Below are positions 34,219-41,624 of a stretch of 54,213 nucleotides of DNA, piece after piece. Position numbers and translations under genes: made by a program. The notes under the pieces were generated by a model. The model did no database searches, was not told the DNA's origin, and saw nothing but the letters and a program-made list of their open reading frames with translations. The DNA comes from Dehalococcoidia bacterium UBA2158 (GTDB lineage: Bacteria > Chloroflexota > Dehalococcoidia > Lucifugimonadales > UBA3495), in assembly GCA_002328185.1 (NCBI GenBank), contig DCWQ01000041.1:57487-111699 (forward strand), written 5' to 3'. Position 1 is the stretch's first letter. Each line of letters opens with the position of its first letter.

Positions 34219-35187
34219 CTAGGGAATCAACAGCAGCTTGCCGGTGGTGGCCCTACTCTCCAGTTGCCGGTGCGCTTCCGAAGCATCAGAAAGCGGGAAT
34301 TCGCCGCCGATCCTGAGGTTCAGTTCACCGGAGGCAACCCAACCCAGGACGTCGCTGGCCCGCTTTTCCAGTTCGGCCCGGTCAACGGTGTAGTCGCCCA
34401 GTCCGGGGCGGGTCAATGAGAGCGACCCCGCGCCCAAGATGCCGGGGTTGATGGGGTCTGGCGCTCCGCTGGCAGCACCATAGAGGACCATGTGGCCGCG
34501 GCGGCCTAGGCTGGCGATGCCCTGCATGAAGGTGGTCTTGCCCACGCCGTCATAGATCGCTCTGACGCCTTCGTCGTTGGTGGCCTTCTTGACTTCTTCG
34601 GCGAAGTCCTGCTGGGTGTAAAGAATCACGTGGTCGGCGCCGGCCCCTTTGGAGAGCTCGGCTTTCTCTTCCGTGGAAACGGTGGAGAATACGTACCCGC
34701 CCAGCTTCTTGATCATCTGGGTCAGAAGCAGGCCCATGCCACCGGCCCCGGCATGAACGATGACCCGGTCACCCTTCTGCACGGCATAGGTGGAATGGCA
34801 GAGATAGTGGGCGGTCATGCCCTGTAGGATGGCCGCGGCGCCAGCCTTGGCGTCTACTCCGGCCGGCCGTTTCATCAGTCGCCAGGCCGGCACAAGGGCC
34901 AACTCGGCATAGGTGCCGGGGGCCGTGCAGTAGGTGACATCGTCGCCCACTTTGACCTCGGTGACACCGGGGCCGATGGCCTTGACTACTCCGGCGCCTT
35001 CCACTCCGATGATGCGGGGCAGGGGCGGGCCGGGGTTTACGCCCTGGCGGCTGTAGACGTCCGTGAAGTTCACGCCTGCAGCCTGGATCTCAACCACTGC
35101 CTCGCCTTCACTGGGAATAGGGTCGGCCACGTCCTGGTACTTCATAACATCGGGGCCGCCAAATTCGGTGATCTGTATTGCCTTCAT
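34219..35187 (-). CDS. quinone oxidoreductase-like MDR enzyme
   Basis: A 322-residue medium-chain dehydrogenase/reductase without the structural or catalytic zinc cysteines, typical of the NADPH:quinone reductase (Qor) branch. Landmarks are the AGVNFTDVYSRQG segment near residue 34, IGVEGAGVV, the HAGAGGMGLLLTQ cofactor-binding loop near 146 and the RRGHMVLYGAASG region near 230. It probably reduces quinones or enones with NADPH. AGGAGGG precedes the ATG. No link with its neighbours is apparent; it lies between the MIP18 gene and the large PEPCK-like gene, all on the minus strand. Confidence 0.87.
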   Translation of the reverse strand: MKAIQITEFGGPDVMKYQDVADPIPSEGEAVVEIQAAGVNFTDVYSRQGVNPGPPLPRIIGVEGAGVVKAIGPGVTEVKVGDDVTYCTAPGTYAELALVPAWRLMKRPAGVDAKAGAAAILQGMTAHYLCHSTYAVQKGDRVIVHAGAGGMGLLLTQMIKKLGGYVFSTVSTEEKAELSKGAGADHVILYTQQDFAEEVKKATNDEGVRAIYDGVGKTTFMQGIASLGRRGHMVLYGAASGAPDPINPGILGAGSLSLTRPGLGDYTVDRAELEKRASDVLGWVASGELNLRIGGEFPLSDASEAHRQLESRATTGKLLLIP

Positions 35188-35296
35188 GCTGAGCCCTCCT
35201 GAATTTGCCGCGAGTATTAACGGTATCGACCGTCAGAGGCAGATACTATTTAGCGGGCGCCATTTGGATGGCGGTTAATATACACCGGGTATAGAA

Positions 35297-35326
35297 AACG
35301 GCGGGTACGGAATGTGACCCACCGTT
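35297..35326 (-). terminator. intrinsic terminator
   Basis: On the minus strand AACGGTGGGT and ACCCGCCGTT form a 10-bp stem with one wobble and a 10-base loop, followed by TTTTCTAT. It follows the large gene at 35360-37630. Confidence 0.55.
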
Positions 35327-35359
35327 GATGTTTGAAGCAGGGTGCGAGACCCTCCTCTG

Positions 35360-37630
35360 TTAAGAAGCTTTTAGACCCAGAGATGCCAATGCGGCGCCCG
35401 GAAGACTCAGGCCGGATTTTCCGTACATGTCCTGCAGTGTTTGCGTCTCAGCCGCGCTGGGGGCGCTGCCCTCGGCTTTATGGGCGTCCAGATCAGCCAC
35501 CGTGTCATAGGCCTGGTCCACGTTCCAGTAGAAGGAGAGCAACCAGGTCAACTCCCGCTCGTTGTTGGGAACGGGGATGTCAGTCAGGTCGTAGAGTCCG
35601 TTCAAGACCTTGGTGTAACGAAGGATGCCGGCTTTGTCTTCCGAACTCTCTCCGTAAAACCGGCGCCGGCTCAACTCGGTGATGCGCTGGGAATAATCTT
35701 CCGCGCTGTAGATGTTGGTGGGCAACCACTCGGAGCGAAGGTCGACAATCTCTTTGCCAGACTCGTCAACGATCCCGACGGCGATGTCCGACCCCAATAG
35801 GGGCTCCCATTCAAACTTCACGGCGTCACGCAGCAAAGCTTCCTGAAGCATCAGGGTCAATTCCCGCGGGATCTTCTTGTACTTAGCGCCGATGGCCTCG
35901 TCGTTGTTGTCGGCGCCCACGCCACCGGTATTGAAGACGAAGTATTGTTGGTGCAGTCCGCCATCTTCGATTTTCTTGACTATGGCGTAGAGGTTATTGG
36001 CGTTCTGGTCTTCCAGCCCGATGATGAACGGGTCGGAGAAATACTCAACGTAGGGACGGCCGATGACTCCGATGGCCGCTCCCATCTGAACCGCTTCCCC
36101 GTACATCAAGATCCGGATGTACTGTTCCGCGGACAGACGGCGCAGGGGCGGCACCACGGTGTTCTGGCGCATCACAGCCTGCCAGAAGACCTGGTCGGTG
36201 TCTTCGATTGGGACGTGGACGCCCTCGGTCTCGCGGCCGTTGGTTATCTTCTCAAGTATGTCGTTGGCCCCTTTGCGGGCCACCAACCGGGTGCGGGAGA
36301 GGGTTACGCGCATGTTGCGGACTGGGTTGGAGAGGAAATTCGGCGTCCATGAGTCCAGGTCTACCGGCACGTTCTCTAAGGTCTCTTCCGAGTTGGGGTC
36401 TTGTTGCGTGCCGCGGACGGACTCGAATGTGATGGGGTCTTCTGCGTGGTTGAGGCCAAATGGCATGGCGTAGAGATTATTCTCGGTGCCGTCTATGCCG
36501 TAGTAGAGGGTGGACTGCTTGCCGCCCTTGGAGACCTTAACCGGGTCCTTCAGCGGCTGCAGCAACACGATGTCGTCGTTCATGGGGTAGACGCCTTCAT
36601 CGGCGTCAGTCTTCAGGTTTAGCTTCTTCGCGAACTCGCTGTTGGCCAGTTCCAGCATGATGGTCAGGGTGCTCTTGCCGTGGAGCGACGGCCCAACCGT
36701 GATCAACGCAGTGTTCTTAGTCTCGCCGGCCAGGGTTTTGGCGCGGGCCATGCTAAGCGCTGCTTGGATAGCCAGCCCGTCGACTTCCTTGACCTTGTAC
36801 ATGGCGATGGACAGGGGGCCCATCTTGTGTTCGCCGACGTAATCGAAGCCCAGATGCAATGAGAGCCCAAAGGTGGGGGCTTTGAACACCAACTGGGTCA
36901 ACCCGGCATCGCGCAGGCGCTTCTTCAGGTCTTCGGGCATCGCCAGGTCTTCCATCCAATGTGGTAGAGAGACCTCGAGGATATCCGGTTCTTGCTTGGC
37001 AATCTCATCGGGGGCAGGGAAGGTCAGTTGCCGCCACATCATCGGTATCTGCATGTAACGTGTGCCGAAAAGCATCTGGCGGGCGTGGAAGGAACGTCCC
37101 GGCGCGTCGCCGACCTGCCGGTCGGACTGGACGATGGTGTCGCCCGATGCCAGCTTCTCTTCCATATAAGAGTTGATGTAACCGAAGACCTCGGCGAACA
37201 AAGTCTGGCTCTCCGAGCTAAACACCACGCCGTCGCGGTTCTTGGCGAACCCATCGATGAAATATTGGGTCAGGTCGGGCCTTCGAACCACACCCAGTTG
37301 ACTGAAGAAAGCGTATCCGCCGGTGTCCAAGCGGACGACGACCCCGGGCCACGCCCTTCCGGCTGCCCTCCCGGCGGCGTTGGCCTCGGCGGCTTCTTTG
37401 TCGATCTGGCTGGCTTCGCTTAGCAGCCCTTGTTGCTCGCCTTCAGGTAGGTCCTGAAGCACGTTCATCTTGCTGATGAGCCATTCTTGGGATGGGTTGT
37501 TAAATGTCGCGCCGGGCTTGTGACCCTTGCGGGCCAAAGCCACCAGGCGGTCTAGTTCTTTCACGAAGACCGATACGTTGGTGGGACCGGCTAGAGAGGA
37601 GCCAGGTTTTGGCTTTATTTGGGGACTCAT
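35360..37630 (-). CDS. large PEPCK-like P-loop protein
   Basis: A 756-residue soluble protein. It carries a P-loop of the phosphoenolpyruvate carboxykinase kind, GPSLHGKST at residues 313-321, followed by NDD at 351-353 where PEPCK has its metal-binding aspartates. The sequence is not a standard PckA: it is some 200 residues longer, and the canonical GLSGTGKTT and DDEHGW strings are absent. A segment of HPr-kinase/PEPCK superfamily membership, possibly related to the uncharacterised DUF4914 proteins, is the best reading. An N-terminal region of about 200 residues is unlike anything I recognise. No signal peptide or membrane segment. Neighbours do not help. It could be a phosphoryl-transferring enzyme of central metabolism or a regulatory kinase. 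Confidence 0.6.
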   Translation of the reverse strand: MSPQIKPKPGSSLAGPTNVSVFVKELDRLVALARKGHKPGATFNNPSQEWLISKMNVLQDLPEGEQQGLLSEASQIDKEAAEANAAGRAAGRAWPGVVVRLDTGGYAFFSQLGVVRRPDLTQYFIDGFAKNRDGVVFSSESQTLFAEVFGYINSYMEEKLASGDTIVQSDRQVGDAPGRSFHARQMLFGTRYMQIPMMWRQLTFPAPDEIAKQEPDILEVSLPHWMEDLAMPEDLKKRLRDAGLTQLVFKAPTFGLSLHLGFDYVGEHKMGPLSIAMYKVKEVDGLAIQAALSMARAKTLAGETKNTALITVGPSLHGKSTLTIMLELANSEFAKKLNLKTDADEGVYPMNDDIVLLQPLKDPVKVSKGGKQSTLYYGIDGTENNLYAMPFGLNHAEDPITFESVRGTQQDPNSEETLENVPVDLDSWTPNFLSNPVRNMRVTLSRTRLVARKGANDILEKITNGRETEGVHVPIEDTDQVFWQAVMRQNTVVPPLRRLSAEQYIRILMYGEAVQMGAAIGVIGRPYVEYFSDPFIIGLEDQNANNLYAIVKKIEDGGLHQQYFVFNTGGVGADNNDEAIGAKYKKIPRELTLMLQEALLRDAVKFEWEPLLGSDIAVGIVDESGKEIVDLRSEWLPTNIYSAEDYSQRITELSRRRFYGESSEDKAGILRYTKVLNGLYDLTDIPVPNNERELTWLLSFYWNVDQAYDTVADLDAHKAEGSAPSAAETQTLQDMYGKSGLSLPGAALASLGLKAS

Positions 37631-37744
37631 TTATTCCGATTCCGTTTAAGATGAAAAGTGGTTACTGTACCGCCGTTAATCGGGCGGGCACGGGTAACTT
37701 GGCAGGCATATCATACAGAGCCGAGAGTATGCTACATCTTAGGC

Positions 37745-37996
37745 ATGACCAAGTCAAAGAAAATCAGGGGTGAATATCCCGGTTACGGTGGCGTTAAACC
37801 GAGGAATCTGCAACCGGCCAAGTTCGATTGGCGAAGACCGGCGACAAAGACCAGCGTTAACGGTCCGACTGGGGTGCTGAAACAGCCGACCCCCCCCGCG
37901 TCGGCCGGAGTTTTTGAAACGGGCCAGCAGCCTAAACGAGGCCCACCGCGGGCCGCCAAAAGAAATCTTCGGATTGCCTTTGCAGCCGATAGCTGA
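37745..37996 (+). CDS. possible small basic protein
   Basis: An 83-codon frame from ATG 37745 reads a Lys/Arg/Pro-rich protein beginning MTKSKKIRGEYPGYGG. The ribosome-binding site is weak and there is no family match, so it may be chance. The stretch 37631-38199 otherwise has no credible gene; the rest shows no repeat or strong hairpin. Confidence 0.25.
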   Translation: MTKSKKIRGEYPGYGGVKPRNLQPAKFDWRRPATKTSVNGPTGVLKQPTPPASAGVFETGQQPKRGPPRAAKRNLRIAFAADS

Positions 37997-38199
37997 TATT
38001 ATTTTAGTTGTTGATTCTCCTTCTAAACCGGGCCAAACAGGGCGATTCGCCATCAAGATTTAAGCAAAGATTCCGGCCGCAGGGTTTTTCCAAAACACTC
38101 TCCGGCGCGCCTCTCAATTTCTCCGGCAAATCCCTACATCGCTAAGGCATGGCGTACTGTAACGACAATTAAAGACTGACTGAAGGTGGAGGTACCTGA

Positions 38200-39033
38200 G
38201 TGACGACTGAGCAAAGCCCTTCAATATACGAAGCTCTGACGCATTTCGTGGCGGCCAAGAAATCAGCCAAGTCAGCTCAAGCAAGCCATCAGGAACTGGG
38301 CCGTTTTGTGGCCTGGGTTGGCCGAGAGCGAAAGGTTGCAGAACTATCCCCCTCGGAAGTTGCCGAGTATGCTCAACAGATCGGTCTCGGTGGATCAGAA
38401 TCAGTGCACCGGTTGAGCCCCGTAAAGGTATTCCTCGCCTATTGGAAAGACCAGGGATGGATCGAAAATGGACTAGCATCCCACCTCCGCGTTCCCCGCA
38501 CCCGCCGCACCACCGCCGCAGCGAAGACTGGCACCCGCACCAATGGCCGTTCCACTTTCACCGGCTCTCAACTCAGTCAAGAAGGCTACGACCGCCTAGT
38601 CGGTCAATTAGATGACCTCAAAGACCAGCGGGCTTCCGTGCTAGAAGATATCAAAAGAGCCATGGCCGACAAGGACTTCCGGGAAAACGCACCGCTGGAC
38701 GCAGCCAAAGACCAGCAGGGAATCGTAGAACTCCGCATCCGCGAACTTGAAGCCAGCATCAACAATGCGCAGATCCTGCCCGAGGGCGCTTCGTCCAAGG
38801 TGGCCCGCTCCTCTGTCGGCGCAAGGGTAACCCTGAAAGACACCAACTCCGGAAAGACCCTGGCCTACACCCTGGTGGATGTCCATGAAGCGGACGTCAC
38901 CGAAGGCAAGATTTCCACCACGTCTCCGGTGGGCCAAGCCCTCTTGGACCGAATGGTTGGAGAAGAAGTGACCATCAACGTTCCGAAAGGCACCCTCCGC
39001 TACTTGGTGCAGCGGATAACCGCCACCAGCTAA
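38200..39033 (+). CDS. tyrosine-recombinase core-binding domain fused to GreA
   Basis: A 277-residue two-domain protein. Residues 8-100 match the SAM-like core-binding domain of tyrosine recombinases (SIYEALTHFV, then HQELGRFVAWVG, the LSPSEVAEYAQ helix, and VKVFLAYWKDQGWIENG before RVPRTR). No recombinase catalytic domain follows. After a Thr/Ala/Arg-rich linker (100-127) comes a complete GreA: coiled coil from LSQEGYDRLVGQL, the acidic tip KDFRENAPLDAAKDQQ that keeps the Asp and Glu needed for transcript cleavage, then the C-terminal FKBP-like domain (VGARVTLKDTNSGKTLAYTLVD, quoted in part). GTG 38200 has GGAGG seven bases upstream, and a clean terminator follows. It likely rescues stalled RNA polymerase, with an added DNA- or polymerase-binding module. 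Confidence 0.87.
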   Translation: MTTEQSPSIYEALTHFVAAKKSAKSAQASHQELGRFVAWVGRERKVAELSPSEVAEYAQQIGLGGSESVHRLSPVKVFLAYWKDQGWIENGLASHLRVPRTRRTTAAAKTGTRTNGRSTFTGSQLSQEGYDRLVGQLDDLKDQRASVLEDIKRAMADKDFRENAPLDAAKDQQGIVELRIRELEASINNAQILPEGASSKVARSSVGARVTLKDTNSGKTLAYTLVDVHEADVTEGKISTTSPVGQALLDRMVGEEVTINVPKGTLRYLVQRITATS

Positions 39034-39055
39034 CCGGAACCCACCCAGACATCAG

Positions 39056-39090
39056 AAAGACCGCCCTTCAATCAGATGGCGGTCTTTTTT
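39056..39090 (+). terminator. intrinsic terminator of the GreA-fusion gene
   Basis: AAAGACCGCC and GGCGGTCTTT form a 10-bp stem around a 12-base loop, with a run of six T residues at the end. Confidence 0.85.
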
Positions 39091-39136
39091 ACCTAATTAT
39101 GAGCCGGCTAATGGCCGGACATAATAATCGCAAAAA

Positions 39137-39167
39137 TAAAGGCGCCCCATTTCCGGGGCGCCTTTTT
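39137..39167. terminator. bidirectional intrinsic terminator
   Basis: AAAGGCGCCCC pairs with GGGGCGCCTTT around ATTTCC. T-rich tracts follow on both strands. It serves mainly the peroxiredoxin gene on the minus strand. Confidence 0.82.
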
Positions 39168-39201
39168 GATGTCTGGATGGCCGGACTGGTTCAAGGTTCG
39201 G

Positions 39202-39663
39202 CTAGCCGAGCCCTTCCATCACTCCGAAGATGTCTACCGGGTTTGGCAGGATGCCGGGTTCGTATTCCTCACGGAAACGAATAACGCCCTCTTTGTCGAT
39301 GATGATCACGGCCCGCTTGCTGGCCCCACGCTCCTCATTGTAAAGATCATATGCCTTGCTGGCTTCGCCCTTCGGATGGAAGTCGGACAGTTCCGGGTAC
39401 GGAAGTCCGCCTAGTGCCGTGCTCCATGCCTTGTGGGATGGAACGGTATCGCAGCTTATGCCCAAGACCTGAGCATTATTGTCCTCGAACTGTTTGTACT
39501 CAGTGCGGAACGAGGTTGCTTGAGCCGTTCAACCAGCGGTGAAATCGAATACGTGGAACGAAAGGACAACTACTTTGTTGCCCTTGTAATCGCTAAGAGA
39601 AACGTCCCCATCTGCAGACGGAAGTTTAAATTCCGGGGCCACATCGCCAACTTGTGCCGGCAT
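39202..39663 (-). CDS. selenocysteine peroxiredoxin (in-frame TGA)
   Basis: A 153-residue peroxiredoxin when the TGA at 39531-39529 is read through. The N-terminus (MPAQVGDVAPEFKLPSADG) and strands VVVLSFHVFDF are standard for the family. The next residues read FTAG-TGA-TAQ, so the TGA takes exactly the place of the peroxidatic Cys in the family motif FTxxCT; the Thr of TxxC is present. After it the frame continues without a break to GVMEGLG and a TAG stop. The full length is that of a BCP/AhpE-type enzyme. GGAGG lies ahead of ATG 39663. A hairpin 28 nt after TGA fits a bacterial SECIS. Expected role: reduction of peroxides with thiol partners. Only one other Cys (in GISCDT) is present. Confidence 0.85.
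39483..39515 (-). promoter_or_regulatory. candidate bacterial SECIS element
   Basis: After the TGA (39531-39529) and 13 nt, an outer stem CCTCG/CGAGG (39515-39511 with 39487-39483) encloses an inner stem ACTG/CAGT and the apical loop AGTACAAA. The loop starts 28 nt after TGA and has G at its second position, both as expected for SelB-binding hairpins. The stems are short, so a wrong fold is possible. Confidence 0.6.
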
Positions 39664-39774
39664 ATTCCCTCCTTATTAAATATTAAGATTTGAGCGCGCC
39701 AAGTATACAGCACATTCCGGCGTGAAACACCTATCGCGGCGGCCTCTCGACCCTTAAGGCCGGCCCATTACCCC

Positions 39775-40818
39775 GTGATATACTTGGCCGCGTTGCCTCC
39801 AGATGAATTTGGAACGGGGGATTGTGTGGTACAGGCGGTGTTCAAAAGCGGGGTATACCTGCCCGATCTGGACCTTTGGCTGGACTCGACTAGAAAGCGT
39901 GAGTTCAGTCTGATTTCCCACGCCCATTCCGATCACACCGGACGCCACGAGCGGCCCGTTCTCACTCCCAATACGGCCAAACTGCTGGGCGATTACCTCC
40001 AGAAGTCCGACCCCGTCCTCCTCCCCTACCACGAGCCTTTCGACTCTCCGGCCTATACCATGACCCTCCACCCGGCCGGCCACTGCCTGGGTTCGGCACA
40101 AGCGCTGATCGAGTCCAAGGACACCGGGGAGAGAGTGCTCTACACCGGCGACATCAAGAGCCGCCCCAGCCCCACCAACGAGCCCCTGGAAGTTGTCCCC
40201 TGCGACACCCTGATCATAGAGGCCACTTACGGCCGGCCCGAGTACGTGTTTCCGCCGGAGGAACAGGTGTTGGAGACCGCCTTCAAGACCCTGAGGATGT
40301 GGTTGTCCCGCGGGGAAAAGCCAGTGGTACAGGGTTGGCGGTTGGGAAAATCTCAAGAGTTGCTGCATCATCTCTTGGGCCAGGGGTTCGACGTCTTGGT
40401 CGAAGAGAGCATATACCTGGGCACCATGGTTTATCTGGACGTCGGAGTGAAATTTCCTGGCCAGATCAGGATGTTCGAAGGCCAGTGGCCCGATGGCTGG
40501 GTTGTGCTGTTTCCCCCGGGAAAGCGCCGCGATGTCCTTAAGACATTCCGGAGGAAGCGGACCTTAGAGATGACTGGCTGGGCGACTTCTGGAAGCATGC
40601 CCTGGGGCCGGGGCGCGGATGCCAGCCTCCCTTACAGCGACCATGCAGATTTCAACGAGCTGGTCGAATACGTCCAGGCCGTCGCGCCAAAACAGGTCTA
40701 CACCGTGAACGGCTTCCCGGAACTGGCCAGTGGGCTCCGAGAGTTGGGCTACCCGGCGGTCCATCTGGCCGGCCGGGGCCAGAAGCAAGACACGGGCTTC
40801 CAGATGAAGTTGGTTTAG
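39775..40818 (+). CDS. MBL/beta-CASP nuclease-like protein
   Basis: A 347-residue metallo-beta-lactamase-fold protein of the CPSF/Artemis-like group. The metal motif SHAHSDHTGRH is near residue 49; further ligands are in HPAGHCLGSAQ and YTGDIKSRPSP, and the LPYSDHADF segment near residue 283 matches the beta-CASP C-terminal His. Family members annotated as mRNA 3'-processing exonuclease-like or ligase-associated DNA exonuclease share this layout. No ligase gene is near, so RNA or DNA as substrate is open. The frame opens at GTG 39775; an in-frame GTG at 39826 has GGGGG five bases upstream and is an alternative start. A perfect terminator follows. It is divergent from the selenoprotein gene. 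Confidence 0.8.
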   Translation: MIYLAALPPDEFGTGDCVVQAVFKSGVYLPDLDLWLDSTRKREFSLISHAHSDHTGRHERPVLTPNTAKLLGDYLQKSDPVLLPYHEPFDSPAYTMTLHPAGHCLGSAQALIESKDTGERVLYTGDIKSRPSPTNEPLEVVPCDTLIIEATYGRPEYVFPPEEQVLETAFKTLRMWLSRGEKPVVQGWRLGKSQELLHHLLGQGFDVLVEESIYLGTMVYLDVGVKFPGQIRMFEGQWPDGWVVLFPPGKRRDVLKTFRRKRTLEMTGWATSGSMPWGRGADASLPYSDHADFNELVEYVQAVAPKQVYTVNGFPELASGLRELGYPAVHLAGRGQKQDTGFQMKLV

Positions 40819-40846
40819 ATTAGAAGACAACGCAACCGTCAAATAG

Positions 40847-40886
40847 AAAGCGCCCCGTTCTTCCCCGGAAGAACGGGGCGCTTTTT
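40847..40886. terminator. intrinsic terminator, 18-bp perfect arms
   Basis: AAAGCGCCCCGTTCTTCC and its exact complement (40867-40884) enclose two C residues, followed by five T residues on the plus strand; A/T-rich tract on the other strand. Lies between convergent genes. Confidence 0.88.
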
Positions 40887-40938
40887 GCTTCAAGACTTTG
40901 TCTAAGACGACGTACAGAGAGTCTTGCTGGTTCGTTAC

Positions 40939-41256
40939 TTAGTTGGCGGTCTCGATGATGATGTAAGGAGCGGCGGTGACGTGGACTGCGGAAATCTCTA
41001 CAACCACTGTCTGCACGGAAGCCTCGGCGGCCTGGGGACCGAAGTCCAAGGAAGCGGCGGACTGGAAGGGATTGGCGGTCATGATCAAGACGATGGTTAC
41101 CATGGCCAGGTAACCAAAGACCATCGCGGTGATCGCCTTGCCGCTGAACTTGGGGGCCAAAAACATCGAGCGTTTCATGTCGTTTCCTTCATTGTTCCCG
41201 TTGGCGTTCTGGTTGTTGTTGCCGGTGTTGCTCTGGATGGTTGTTTGAGTTGTCAT
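40939..41256 (-). CDS. small single-span membrane protein
   Basis: A 105-residue protein of unknown function. It has a low-complexity Asn/Gly/Thr-rich start (TIQSNTGNNNQNANGNN), then a basic stretch, one membrane segment near residues 43-62 (ITAMVFGYLAMVTIVLIM), and a short extracytoplasmic tail ending in the hydrophobic VTAAPYIIIETAN. I chose ATG 41256 because GGAG is seven bases upstream, not the longer frame from 41289. A 20-bp dyad lies about 115 bp upstream. No family is recognised. Confidence 0.55.
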   Translation of the reverse strand: MTTQTTIQSNTGNNNQNANGNNEGNDMKRSMFLAPKFSGKAITAMVFGYLAMVTIVLIMTANPFQSAASLDFGPQAAEASVQTVVVEISAVHVTAAPYIIIETAN

Positions 41257-41370
41257 GGTTGCTCTCCGTCCGTTTCGTCTTACCATCACTTTAGGGGTGG
41301 GTAGAGGGGTCGCACATGCTGGAGGTCACTCATCTTTAGAAACGGGAAATAACCCGGTGAATCGGGTGCG

Positions 41371-41390
41371 TATAGGTAGTGCTACCTATA
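41371..41390. promoter_or_regulatory. 20-bp dyad, possible operator
   Basis: TATAGGTAG and CTACCTATA form perfect 9-bp arms around TG. It lies in the divergent gap between the small membrane-protein gene and the CoA-transferase gene (41257-41624). Such a dyad fits a dimeric regulator site. Nothing else stands out in this gap. Confidence 0.45.
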
Positions 41391-41624
41391 TGGATTCGTG
41401 CCTATAGTGGTTAAATTAGGGCCAAAAAGAGGTCAAAACAGCGGTGATTAGGTAGAAGGCAACAAGAGGGAGTCGGAAATAAAGTAGCTGTGAGGTGGTT
41501 GAGTAACGGGGACAAAAAGAGGGCTGTTCCAGACCGCCGCAAACGCCAAAAGTTCGAGTAATATAAGGGGCCAGGAGTCACGGCGGAAACCAACTCTCTG
41601 CCAAGAAAGGAGGCCACCCCAATT

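Noticed and set aside
37754..38056. 100-codon minus-strand frame upstream of the GreA fusion
   Set aside because: Overlaps a weak plus-strand frame, has no motif and no good start; likely chance.
38200..39033. Integrase of a mobile element
   Set aside because: Only the core-binding domain is present; catalytic Arg-His-Arg-Tyr residues are absent, and the remainder is GreA.
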